Below, piece by piece: positions 46,491 through 54,856 of a DNA stretch of 64,000 nt (within the stretch, counting starts at the first letter, position 1; each line of letters begins with the position of its first letter). A program made the translations under genes and the position numbers. This DNA comes from Pseudohalocynthiibacter aestuariivivens (lineage in GTDB: Bacteria > Pseudomonadota > Alphaproteobacteria > Rhodobacterales > Rhodobacteraceae). The notes under the pieces are model-generated. The model made no database searches. It was not told where the DNA came from and saw only the letters and a list, made by a program, of their open reading frames with translations. The stretch spans positions 1,984,001-2,048,000 of the forward strand of contig NZ_CP049037.1 in NCBI RefSeq assembly GCF_011040495.1. The letters run 5' to 3'.

Positions 46491-48776
46491 TCATAAACGG
46501 ATATCCAGTCGGTCCGTGGCCACCGTCAGTGCCCCCTGCGCTACCTTTGGTTCGGATCGCGTTCCGCCGTCCTGCGATGCCGTATCGTCCGTGTGGACGT
46601 CCGCCGTATCTGGCCTGCCGTGCGTGCCGCGCTGACCTGCAAAGTCAAAGGCTGCGCCATTATAACCAATCGCGCGGAATTCCTCTGCCAACAGATCAAT
46701 ATGCCGACGCATCAGGTCCAGTGTATCCTGCCGTTCGGCCACCACCTGAACCGCCAATGCGCCATCCATTGTACTTAGCGACAGGCGGACCCGCCCCAGC
46801 TCTGCCGGGTTCAATGACAAATCAATCACTCGCTCACCGCTGCGATGCGCCGCATCGGCAATCTGCACCGCGACCTGCCGTGCCGTCTCCGGGCGGTGCT
46901 GTGCGGGTGGTAAGACAGCACGTAGTTCGATCGGCGAATCGCGCAGGCCGCGCACTTCGACAGGTGCAGCCAGATCCACCCCGGTTGTAACAGATCTGTC
47001 TACCGCTGCTTTTACATCCACGTCAAAAGCACTGCTGCGCGATATAGTGTCCGTAACCTGCGGCACCATAGTGCCCGCAACCTGTGGCACCGAACGCGGC
47101 TGCGCTGTTTCAACGGCGCGGCGATCCAACAATGCGTCGCCGTCATGCATCGTCGCGCGTGGAAGGAGTGTTTCCTGTCTGGGTTTCTCCGGGCCACCTT
47201 CTGCAGCCCGTTCAATCATTTCAGCCTGCAATTCATCCACCTGAACTTGCGGGGCATGGCCCGCTTCCCGCGGACCTGCGCCAGAGACGACACTCGCACC
47301 TCGGATTCCCAGAGGTGGCGATTCAAACGGTATCACCACACTGCTGATACCATCAGCGTGTGTACCGCCCGCAACGGATCGAATACTCCCGGATACGGTA
47401 GGCATTGCTATGCCGGGCTTCGGATCGGGCACGACTGCCCCACCACTTGACCGCGACAGTGCGGGATCACGGCGCATGTATGCATCACCTTCTGATGCGA
47501 TCTCTATCCTGTTGAATAGGCGTGGTGTTCTGCCAGTTATCAGCGAATTTTCGGTATCTTCCGCAACGCCCTCTCCGTCGCCTGCTGCGGATGTGGTCAT
47601 CAACGGCACTGCCATCGCCTGACTGCCGGCGGGCTGTCCCGCCGAAGGTTGACTGATGCGACGTCCCGCCGGTTCAGCAGGGCCGGCTTGCTGCATGTTA
47701 ATCGGACGAGATGCGGACGCGTCGGTCAGAAAACCTGCTGCTGTTGGTCGCAGGACATCCGCCCCATCTGATTGCAACGCAGGAGCTTGACCCGATGGGG
47801 CCTGATTACCTTCGCCCCCCCGAGGACTGTTTCCGTTTGTATTCAATTGATTGGGATGCTCTGACGTCAACATGTCGGCCTGGGCGGTTGCGTAGCGCGG
47901 GGAGGGCGCGAGGGGCATTGCCGTACCCGCCCCCTTACTCTGTATTCGCGTAGAAACGATCATTTCATCGCGTGAATCGGCTTGGGATGCGTCGCTGCCT
48001 GTATTTCCGTTTCGGACGGGCAAGCCGATGCCATCTCTGCCTTCCGCACCCGCGGCAAGAGCTACGAAGTCGGGCGAAGTTGTTGGCAACGCTGACTCCA
48101 GCGGTGTTACGTCCACAACAGGACCGTACCCCCCCTGCGCCACTTGGTCCGGGGTTGCCTGAACAATTTCACCCGTCTCGGATCCGGGGTCAGTTCTTCC
48201 TGTTGTTGCACTTGCACGCGCGACGGTCGTTCCAGCGCCGGAATGCGCGTAAGCCGCCTCGTCTTGCAAACGCCCTGTCAGCCGTTCTTCAACGCCACGC
48301 GCGGGACGACTCGCCACGTTCTGAGCTTCGACCAGAGATCTCTCGTCCGGTGACTGCCCCATCGCAGCAGCATCAAGAACAGCATTCGTGTCCCCGCTCA
48401 CCTCGTCGCCCCCCCCCGCATCGGCCCGGCGCCCATCGCCCCAGATCAGAGGGCTATCCGAAACCGGAGAACGCGCGCCCGTTGGTGAAACATCGACTTG
48501 CCCGCCCTCCGCAGGTGCAGTCGTGTTTCGTTTATCCGCCGATAGAAGATCTGCCTCAGCTGTGTCAGTTGATCCTTCTGACTTGTTCTGCCCTTCCACC
48601 GTTTCCGGCTCGGGCAAAACCAAGCCATGCTCCGGCACGTTTCGGGCAAAAATACGATCAAAACTTCGCCCATCATTCTGCGCTGCGTCCTGAGGCAGCA
48701 TCCCCGATACCTTGGCCGGATTGCCGACCATCGTCCGCGCGATCATGTCGTTCAATAGAATCATTGGACTGGGCAT
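46491..48776 (-). CDS. fliK: Flagellar hook-length control protein FliK
   Basis: A 761-residue protein, long for the family. The first 640 residues are low-complexity and disordered-looking, rich in Gly, Ala, Ser, Asp and Pro, as expected of a molecular ruler. The C-terminal 90 residues are the Flg_hook domain (VAVQIADAAHRSGERVIDLSLNPAELGRVRLSLS, then RRHIDLLAEEFRAIGY), which switches export specificity. GGAGA precedes the ATG. Adjacent to flgD, which supports the call. Confidence 0.85.
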   Translation of the reverse strand: MPSPMILLNDMIARTMVGNPAKVSGMLPQDAAQNDGRSFDRIFARNVPEHGLVLPEPETVEGQNKSEGSTDTAEADLLSADKRNTTAPAEGGQVDVSPTGARSPVSDSPLIWGDGRRADAGGGDEVSGDTNAVLDAAAMGQSPDERSLVEAQNVASRPARGVEERLTGRLQDEAAYAHSGAGTTVARASATTGRTDPGSETGEIVQATPDQVAQGGYGPVVDVTPLESALPTTSPDFVALAAGAEGRDGIGLPVRNGNTGSDASQADSRDEMIVSTRIQSKGAGTAMPLAPSPRYATAQADMLTSEHPNQLNTNGNSPRGGEGNQAPSGQAPALQSDGADVLRPTAAGFLTDASASRPINMQQAGPAEPAGRRISQPSAGQPAGSQAMAVPLMTTSAAGDGEGVAEDTENSLITGRTPRLFNRIEIASEGDAYMRRDPALSRSSGGAVVPDPKPGIAMPTVSGSIRSVAGGTHADGISSVVIPFESPPLGIRGASVVSGAGPREAGHAPQVQVDELQAEMIERAAEGGPEKPRQETLLPRATMHDGDALLDRRAVETAQPRSVPQVAGTMVPQVTDTISRSSAFDVDVKAAVDRSVTTGVDLAAPVEVRGLRDSPIELRAVLPPAQHRPETARQVAVQIADAAHRSGERVIDLSLNPAELGRVRLSLSTMDGALAVQVVAERQDTLDLMRRHIDLLAEEFRAIGYNGAAFDFAGQRGTHGRPDTADVHTDDTASQDGGTRSEPKVAQGALTVATDRLDIRL

Positions 48777-48889
48777 CGGTTTCTCCGGGACTTCTTCCTT
48801 GATGCCCAGACCATGACAAAAGCTGGTTACTGCTTCTTTACTGATTTGCGCTCAAATACAGCGGAGTTCGATCAATTCGAGGTAATCCC

Positions 48890-49177
48890 GTGACCGATTT
48901 TTTACCAATTCAATCCCAGAACCCTCCTCTTTCCCGCATGACCACATCACCGAACGCGCGCGGCGCCGCAGAGAAGCTGGAGGCGACGTTTCTGGCTGAA
49001 ATGCTGAAATCCTGTGGTTTGGGAACACAGAACAGCAGCTTTGGCGGCGGCGTTGGCGAAGAACAATTCGCATCGTTTCAGCGTCAGGCATTGGCGGACG
49101 CCATGGTTCAAACCGGCGGCATTGGCCTCGCCGAACATTTTTATCAAGCCATACTGGAGAAGAGTGATGACAGATAA
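48890..49177 (+). CDS. FlgJ-like rod-binding protein
   Basis: A 95-residue protein from a GTG at 48890 with GAGG seven bases upstream. The rod-binding signature is visible: AAEKLEATFLAEMLKSCGL, then GEEQFASFQRQALADAMVQTGGIGLAEHFYQAI. It matches only the N-terminal half of enterobacterial FlgJ and has no muramidase half, normal for alphaproteobacteria. It overlaps the next gene by 11 bases. Divergent from fliK. Confidence 0.8.
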   Translation: MTDFLPIQSQNPPLSRMTTSPNARGAAEKLEATFLAEMLKSCGLGTQNSSFGGGVGEEQFASFQRQALADAMVQTGGIGLAEHFYQAILEKSDDR

Positions 49178-49526
49178 CACCGTTCAAGTGCTGATTGATC
49201 GTCTCGATACCTTGCTGGAGAAAGAGAGGCGCGCCCTGCTGGTCGGCGATCTGGACGCGATTGGCGGTCTGCTGGCGCAAAAGGAACACCTGATCGACGC
49301 GCTAAACATCGCCGCACCTGATGCTCAACACGACCTGCGCCCGGTTCAGGGCAAGGTAGCCCGCAATCAAGCATTGCTAGACGGCGCGTTGCAGGGGATT
49401 CGCAAGGTGGCCACTCGCATGGCCGCCTTTCGCAAGATCCGGCGCACGTTGGAGACTTATGATGAAAGCGGGCGGAAGCTCATCTTGCAAGCCGACGTCG
49501 AGCATAAAGTGGAAAAACGCGCCTGA
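49167..49526 (+). CDS. FlgN-like flagellar chaperone
   Basis: A 119-residue, helix-rich protein (VQVLIDRLDTLLEKERRALLVGDLDAIGGLLAQKEHLIDAL) with the FlgN pattern of a long amphipathic helix containing LxxLLxxE and a C-terminal helical region. FlgN-type chaperones deliver hook-filament junction proteins to the export gate. The call rests on pattern and position after the FlgJ-like gene, with which it overlaps by 11 bases. Confidence 0.6.
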   Translation: MTDNTVQVLIDRLDTLLEKERRALLVGDLDAIGGLLAQKEHLIDALNIAAPDAQHDLRPVQGKVARNQALLDGALQGIRKVATRMAAFRKIRRTLETYDESGRKLILQADVEHKVEKRA

Positions 49527-49731
49527 CCGGAATTGTCTCAAATGCTAGCAATATGATCCGATGGTTTTAGCACTCCATTAGCACCTGAAAACGCATCCTG
49601 CATGGGCATCCCAACCGGATGGCGCAGCCCGCCTCAGGCGTCCGCTGCACATGTCAGAAAGACAGGTTAGGTCGTCCCCACACCCGGTGGCGAAGCGTGT
49701 AATTGGCGCAAAAGCGCCAGAAACCAAAGGA

Positions 49732-49833
49732 TTATGCTATCGCGACCTTCCAGGCACCACCATGATGCCCGCCACCTTGAACGATTTTCTTTCTCTTGAT
49801 GATGATGGGCCGCGCATTGCTCTGCGCACTCAT
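49732..49833 (-). pseudogene. motB: Relic of motB: only the first 33 codons remain
   Basis: Read on the minus strand, codons 1-31 give MSAQSNARPIIIKRKKI then VQGGGHHGGAWKVA, the N-terminus of the flagellar stator protein MotB (the KRKK and HGGAWKVAYADFVTAMMAFF block). After AWKVA the frame reads IA and stops; the membrane helix with the ion-binding Asp and the whole OmpA-like part are absent. An AAGGTGGTGGAG ribosome site remains upstream. None of the three frames downstream continues the MotB sequence, so this is a deletion remnant. The rest of the gap 49527-49991 holds nothing else I can support, apart from a small hairpin TGGCGC-AAAA-GCGCCA at 49704-49719. Confidence 0.75.
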
Positions 49834-49991
49834 CTCCACCACCTTAATCTCACCCATCGCCAGTGTTACAGCGCAGGCGTCAACGGCGCGTTAACGATTC
49901 AATTTGTAGGGGCTTTTCCGGTTCTCTCCGTAGCAGGCGACCGGCCACCAACCGCTGAGAGGCCCGGTAGCCCATATCCGATCTCTGGCGA

Positions 49992-51629
49992 TTATTGCCC
50001 TGCCAAGAGCCGCATCAGTGTCGCCCGCGACACGTAGCCTGTGACCGGCAGATCGCGGGTGTCCTGATACCAGCGCAGCGCATTGCGCGTGTTGCCATCG
50101 AACTGACCGTCGACGCTTCCCGGTTGGGCACCCACTTGTTCCAGCCGCTGCTCGATCATCAAACGGGTCACGCGTGACGAGGCGACGTTGCGTTCTTCGG
50201 CTGCGGCCTGCGCAATGGCCCCTTGCGACGCCTCCGCATTTTCCAATTCGTTCAGGCGCGCACGCGCGCGACGGGCAAACTTGCCATTGGGATAGGTGGC
50301 CAGAAATGCGCGGTAGTGATCGGGCGTATCGCCTGCCTTGGCCGCCTGCCACGCTTGCCGCTCAGCGCGCTCTTCCTCGCTCTGGCGTGCATCCTCGATC
50401 TCGCTCAACTTGGTGCGCGCCTCATCAGAGAACAGCCCCTGCGGATAGCGTTTCAGATAGGCGCGCAGCCCCGCCTCGCTGCCATCCTTGCCGGTTTGCC
50501 GCCAATAGGCGCGGTCCTTGCGCTCTTCCAGCTTCTTTTGTTCTGCAGCCTCCGCATCCAGTGCCGCTTGTTTTTCCTTGGCCTGATTGCGCAACGAAAA
50601 CAGCTGATTGCCTGTCAGGTAACTGGTCTCTTCGAACCCGCTGCTACGCTGCCACGCGGCAATCGCCGCACGGCTACCGCGCCCCAATTGCCCATCGATC
50701 CCGCGGTCATAAAACCCCAGTAGCTTCAGATCGCGCTGAATCCCTTTTTTGGCCGTCCGGCTTAGGTTCAATGCATCCTCGGCTTCGCGCGCCAACCGCT
50801 CCGGCTCGCCTTGCAGGAACGTGATCCGTTCCTCGGCAACTGACCGGTTGGCCGCCTTCGGATACGCCCTGAGGTACAGCCGATACGCCTCGACTGTGTC
50901 CACATCGCGGATCGCCTGCCAATATCCCGCCTGCATCAACTGCGCCGCATCCGGGCCCTCCGTTTCCCCCATGAACCCGATCCCCGGAGAGATAAAGCCA
51001 GCCACCTCGACGCCGCTCGGGGCGTCATCGGCAATATCGGCAAAGCTGGTACTGCCATCCAGCAAATCGTCCCGCAGCACCCGCGCTAACGCCCGCGCAT
51101 TGCCGGTGATGTAGGTCACACCACCCACCGATGTGATTTCTCCCAATCCGGGGAACAGGCCAGACCCCAGATTCGGTGTGCTCTGCCCTGGCACCAGCAT
51201 GACAACCCCACGCCCCGAGCGTTCCGCCATATCCGACAGCGCCGTGACCGACAGGCCGGTTGCGCCAATCGTAATGCTTGATGCGCCGATGGAATCATTC
51301 GACAATGCCCAGCTATCCCGCGCGTTCTGGGCAAACGGGCCATAGACCACCACCAGCAGCCGATCCACCTTGCCCGTTGCAAGCAGTGTCTCGACCTCCT
51401 GCGCCGCTTCGCGCATAGAGGCCGCATCGCGGCGGCGCGGCTCAATCACGCGGAAATCAGCGCGCGCCAACTCTGACGTAAACGCTGTGGTCGGCGTTTC
51501 TTGCGGGTTCTGCATCAGCAATGATTGCCCGCGATCCCCGTAGATCAGTGCGACATTATCCGCCGCCGCCATTCCCGAACATGCCAGTAGCAGGGCCAGT
51601 GCGACCCAGACCTTTCCAAAGACCTGCAT
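49992..51629 (-). CDS. Exported caspase-fold protein with two peptidoglycan-binding repeats, catalytic residues missing
   Basis: A 545-residue protein; ATG 51629 has GGAGG nearby and is preferred over the GTG one codon earlier. The N-terminus ends in LLLACSGMAAA, readable as a lipobox (LLAC) or a signal-peptidase I site. Residues about 25-210 resemble a caspase-like (C14) domain (NVALIYGDRGQ, then KVDRLLVVVYGPF), but the YxGHG His motif reads YGPF and no cysteine occurs in the mature protein. Then a PG_binding_1-like repeat (IQRDLKLLGFYDRGIDGQLG), a charged helical linker with two YPxGxF motifs, and a second repeat (MIEQRLEQVGAQPGSVDGQFDGNTRNAL). Likely a periplasmic structural protein. Confidence 0.7.
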   Translation of the reverse strand: MQVFGKVWVALALLLACSGMAAADNVALIYGDRGQSLLMQNPQETPTTAFTSELARADFRVIEPRRRDAASMREAAQEVETLLATGKVDRLLVVVYGPFAQNARDSWALSNDSIGASSITIGATGLSVTALSDMAERSGRGVVMLVPGQSTPNLGSGLFPGLGEITSVGGVTYITGNARALARVLRDDLLDGSTSFADIADDAPSGVEVAGFISPGIGFMGETEGPDAAQLMQAGYWQAIRDVDTVEAYRLYLRAYPKAANRSVAEERITFLQGEPERLAREAEDALNLSRTAKKGIQRDLKLLGFYDRGIDGQLGRGSRAAIAAWQRSSGFEETSYLTGNQLFSLRNQAKEKQAALDAEAAEQKKLEERKDRAYWRQTGKDGSEAGLRAYLKRYPQGLFSDEARTKLSEIEDARQSEEERAERQAWQAAKAGDTPDHYRAFLATYPNGKFARRARARLNELENAEASQGAIAQAAAEERNVASSRVTRLMIEQRLEQVGAQPGSVDGQFDGNTRNALRWYQDTRDLPVTGYVSRATLMRLLAGQ

Positions 51630-51655
51630 CACACACCCTCCTCCTAGATCACTGT

Positions 51656-52879
51656 TCAGTCGTAGCTGCGTTGATCTTCTATCACTTTTCCATCGTTGGG
51701 AAGCGCGCCTTTGGAAACAATCTCGATCCGGCCCTTCAGCTTGAGTGCCGCGGCAACAGAGCTGGCAAAACTGGCCTCATCGCCGCCCGTCGCCTCGATC
51801 TGCACGGTCATCACGTCCATTTCCCCCTCGCGGCTGGCAATGACCCGCGCGCGGCTGATCTCGTTATGACGCGACACCAGATCCGCGACCTGCTCGGGCC
51901 GAACGAACATGCCTTTGATCTTGGTGGTCTGATCGGCACGACCCATCCATCCCTTGATCCTGATATTTGTTCTACCACAAGGACTTACACCTTCTAGAAC
52001 GGCACTCAGATCGCCAGTGGCAAAGCGGATCAGCGGATAATCCGGGTTCAGGGTTGTCACCACAACTTCACCCACCTCACCCGGCGCGACAGGGTCGCCC
52101 GTACCCGGTGTGACGATCTCGACGATGACACCTTCATCGACAATCAGACCCTCCATCGTCGCACTCTCATAGGCGATATTGCCCAGATCGGCGGTGGCGT
52201 AACATTGCAGACAGGCGATGCCCCGGTCGGCATATTCCTGCCGCAAAGATGGAAACAATGCCCCCCCTCCGACCGCCGCACGCGTGATTTTCAGCGGCAA
52301 CGCCATCTCGTCCGCCTTATCCAAGATCACTTTCAGATAATCCGGCGTCCCGGCATAGGCCGTCACCCCGAGGTCATGCGCGGCACGCACCTGTAGTTCG
52401 GTTTGCCCGGTCCCTGCGGGCAAAACAGCCGCACCAACGGCCCGCGCTCCGTTCTCGAAAATCATGCCTGCCGGGGTCAGATGATACCCAAAACAGTTCT
52501 GCACAATATCGCCCTTGCCAATCCCGCAGGCTGCCAGAAACCGGCCCATACGCCACCAATCGTGATCGGTACCGCCCGGCTCATAGATCGGTCCGGGGGA
52601 TTGAAACACATGTGCGAACGCCCCCGGTTCCCGCGTTGTCAGCCCGCCGAACGGCGCATTTTTCCCCTGCGCACGTCCCAGATCGGATTTGCGCAACACG
52701 GGCAGGCGCACCAGATTCTCTATGCGGGTAATGCTGGCTGCATCGACCCCGGCCAGACGATCCGCGTACCCGGGCAGTGCCTGCGCCCGCGCCACCTGCT
52801 GCGGCAGGACAACCGCCAGCGCCTCGGCCCGCGCGGCGGGCGTGCGCGTCTCCAGATCATCAAAATACTGCGACATCAT
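51656..52879 (-). CDS. Phenylacetate--CoA ligase-like AMP-forming enzyme
   Basis: A 407-residue adenylate-forming enzyme of the PaaK type (short, lacking a long N-terminal part). Visible parts: LPVLRKSDLG near the N-terminus, TPAGMIFENGARAVGAAVLPAGTGQTE (ATP-binding loop), CYATADLGNIAYES, and the C-terminal IKGWMGRADQTTKIKGMFVRPEQV, which contains the hinge and mobile domain. GAGGAAAGA precedes the start. It lies beside an ABC uptake system for branched or aromatic carboxylates and a second acyl-CoA ligase, so activation of an imported acid is likely. Confidence 0.8.
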   Translation of the reverse strand: MMSQYFDDLETRTPAARAEALAVVLPQQVARAQALPGYADRLAGVDAASITRIENLVRLPVLRKSDLGRAQGKNAPFGGLTTREPGAFAHVFQSPGPIYEPGGTDHDWWRMGRFLAACGIGKGDIVQNCFGYHLTPAGMIFENGARAVGAAVLPAGTGQTELQVRAAHDLGVTAYAGTPDYLKVILDKADEMALPLKITRAAVGGGALFPSLRQEYADRGIACLQCYATADLGNIAYESATMEGLIVDEGVIVEIVTPGTGDPVAPGEVGEVVVTTLNPDYPLIRFATGDLSAVLEGVSPCGRTNIRIKGWMGRADQTTKIKGMFVRPEQVADLVSRHNEISRARVIASREGEMDVMTVQIEATGGDEASFASSVAAALKLKGRIEIVSKGALPNDGKVIEDQRSYD

Positions 52880-52993
52880 TCTTTCCTCTTACGCGCTGCG
52901 CGCCCTGCGACAGCCTGACCAATTGATCCATGCGCCAGCGTATGGCACATTTCGGTATTCATTCGTATACAATCGACCTCACTTGGAGATGCC

Positions 52994-53836
52994 ATGCCCT
53001 ACACCAGCACACCCTCCAACGTGGATGACGCCACTCTTAACCGGCGCATCCGCTTCCACGATGACATCCAGACGATGGAGGTGGATTTTTCCAACTTCCA
53101 CTTTGGCTCTTCGGCCATCGTGAACAGGTTTTACGATCGGCTTGAAGCCCGCATCGCGGCGACCGATGAACCGCAGTGGTTCTTTCTGATCAACCTCAAC
53201 GGAACGCGTATCGACCCTATTGCCTGGACGCCGTACTCGCGACGCGGTCGGGCGCTGAACCTGGCGCATTCGATGGGCTCGGTCCGCTATGACGCGTCTG
53301 ATGATACCCGCCGACAGATCATCCGCGCCGCAAATACAGACGCCTTCGATCCCAATCTCTTTGCAGACCGCGATGCCGCGCTTGCACGGATTGCCGAACT
53401 GCCCAGCACCCGCCGAACCAAAGTGGTCCACGATCCCACCTACGCACTCTCCGACATTGTCCGCCGTGTGCATTTTGACGAGGACCGACAGATTATGAAC
53501 GTCGATTTCTCGCATTTCACACTCAACCACAGCCGCGATGTCGATGATGTCTACGACTACCTCGAAGAGCGCATCAAAGAGAGCGGCCGCAAGTGGTTCT
53601 TCCTGATCGACATGAACGGCTGTCAGATTATGCCCGGCGCATGGATCCCCTATGCCGCCCGGGGCAAGTCGCTGAACCTCGCCGCCTCGCTTGGGTCGGT
53701 GCGCTATGCAACCGGATCCGAAACCGAGGCCGACATTCGCCTGCGCGCCGAAAGCCAAGGCTTCCGCCCCAATATCCGCAATACCCGCGCCGAGGCGCTG
53801 GCGCTGATCGACGAAATGCGCGCCGCGTTGACCTGA
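52994..53836 (+). CDS. Protein of two tandem homologous domains, function unknown
   Basis: A 280-residue cytoplasmic-looking protein with GGAG five bases before the ATG. Residues about 17-137 and 151-271 are repeats of each other: both have VDFS-F, then a helix (RFYDRLEARI / DVYDYLEERI), WFFLINLNG / WFFLIDMNG, WTPYSRRGRALNLA / WIPYAARGKSLNLA and GSVRYDA / GSVRYAT. The fold looks alpha-beta. I do not recognise a named family. It is on the plus strand between the PaaK-like ligase and the ABC ATPase, both minus. Confidence 0.75.
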   Translation: MPYTSTPSNVDDATLNRRIRFHDDIQTMEVDFSNFHFGSSAIVNRFYDRLEARIAATDEPQWFFLINLNGTRIDPIAWTPYSRRGRALNLAHSMGSVRYDASDDTRRQIIRAANTDAFDPNLFADRDAALARIAELPSTRRTKVVHDPTYALSDIVRRVHFDEDRQIMNVDFSHFTLNHSRDVDDVYDYLEERIKESGRKWFFLIDMNGCQIMPGAWIPYAARGKSLNLAASLGSVRYATGSETEADIRLRAESQGFRPNIRNTRAEALALIDEMRAALT

Positions 53837-53915
53837 AACGCGCTGCGCACGATCAACCAAGCTGCGGTCGGGAGTATCTGCGCGCAATAAGGTCATGTTC
53901 AGGTCCGCAGCGGCC

Positions 53916-54740
53916 TCAGCTCAGCCACCGCTTGCGGCGGCGATAACTGCGCACATCACGGAATGATTTTCGGCCCTCATCCGACATCCCCAGATAGAAT
54001 TCCTTCACGTCCGGGTTCTCGCGCAGGCTCTTGGCCGGACCGTCCATCACCACGCGTCCCGATTCCAGAATGTATCCGTAATGGGCAAACCGCAGCGCCA
54101 CATTGGTGTTTTGCTCAGCCAGAAGAAACGTCGCACCTTCCTTCTCGTTGAGGTTCTTCACAATGGTGAAAATCTCTTCGACCAATTGCGGTGCCAACCC
54201 CATGCTAGGCTCATCCAGCAGGATCGTCTCGGGTCGCGACATCAACGCACGACCGATCGCGACCATCTGCTGTTCGCCCCCAGAGGTATAGCCCGCCTGA
54301 CTGCGCCGCCGTTCCTTGAGCCGCGGAAAATAGCTATAGACCAGATCCAGATCCGCATCGATATCGCCCCGGCTGGCACTCCGTGTATAGGCTCCGGTCA
54401 GCAGGTTCTCCTCGACGGTCAAATGCTCAAAGCAATGCCGCCCCTCCATCACCTGAATGACGCCCTTCTTGACCAGATCGGATGGTGCAAGGTCCTGAAT
54501 CCGGTCCCCGCGATACCGAATGCTGCCCTTGGTCACTTCGCCACGCTCGGACCGCAGCAGGTTCGAGATCGACTTGAGCGTCGTCGTCTTGCCCGCTCCG
54601 TTACCGCCCAGCAGCGCAGTGATCCCGCCTTTCGGCACACTCAGACTGACCCCTTTGAGAACCAGAATGACGTGATTGTAGATCACCTCGATATTGTTGA
54701 CCTCAAGGAGCTTTTCCTCGGTGGGGGCCGCATCCAGCAT
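53916..54740 (-). CDS. Branched-chain-type ABC transporter ATPase (LivF)
   Basis: A 274-residue ATPase; ATG 54740 has GGAGAGAG upstream, so earlier TTG/ATG codons are rejected. Walker A is LLGGNGAGKTTTLKSISNLL, signature YTSGGEQQMVAIGRALM, Walker B ETILLDEPSMGLAPQLV, then LLAEQNTNVALRFAHYGYILESGRVV, which is typical of LivF. The N-terminus (LLEVNNIEVIYNHVILVLKGVSL) also fits. It powers the LivH/LivM permeases further up the operon. Confidence 0.9.
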   Translation of the reverse strand: MLDAAPTEEKLLEVNNIEVIYNHVILVLKGVSLSVPKGGITALLGGNGAGKTTTLKSISNLLRSERGEVTKGSIRYRGDRIQDLAPSDLVKKGVIQVMEGRHCFEHLTVEENLLTGAYTRSASRGDIDADLDLVYSYFPRLKERRRSQAGYTSGGEQQMVAIGRALMSRPETILLDEPSMGLAPQLVEEIFTIVKNLNEKEGATFLLAEQNTNVALRFAHYGYILESGRVVMDGPAKSLRENPDVKEFYLGMSDEGRKSFRDVRSYRRRKRWLS

Positions 54741-54818
54741 GTGATCTCTCTCCATCAAGGGGATCGCCTCTAGCGGCGTTAACCCCTGCTTTCATCGTTC
54801 TTGAAATACTCGAAAATC

Positions 54819-54848
54819 CCCCGGCCGCCACAGATGTCACGGCCGGGG
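54819..54848 (-). terminator. Hairpin between binding-protein and LivF genes
   Basis: 9-bp stem CCCCGGCCG / CGGCCGGGG with a 12-base loop; in transcript sense it is followed by GATTTTCG. It lies eight bases after the binding protein stop, and could limit read-through into livF so that more binding protein is made. Confidence 0.6.
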
Positions 54849-54856
54849 AAATGCGT

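Noticed and set aside
49651..50037. 128-codon plus-strand frame over the motB relic
   Set aside because: It overlaps the relic on the other strand and the 3' end of the caspase-fold gene, and shows no recognisable pattern or ribosome site.
52994..53836. Toxin-antitoxin or immunity role for the duplicated-domain protein
   Set aside because: No toxin-like neighbour, signal or catalytic motif. The repeats alone do not support it.
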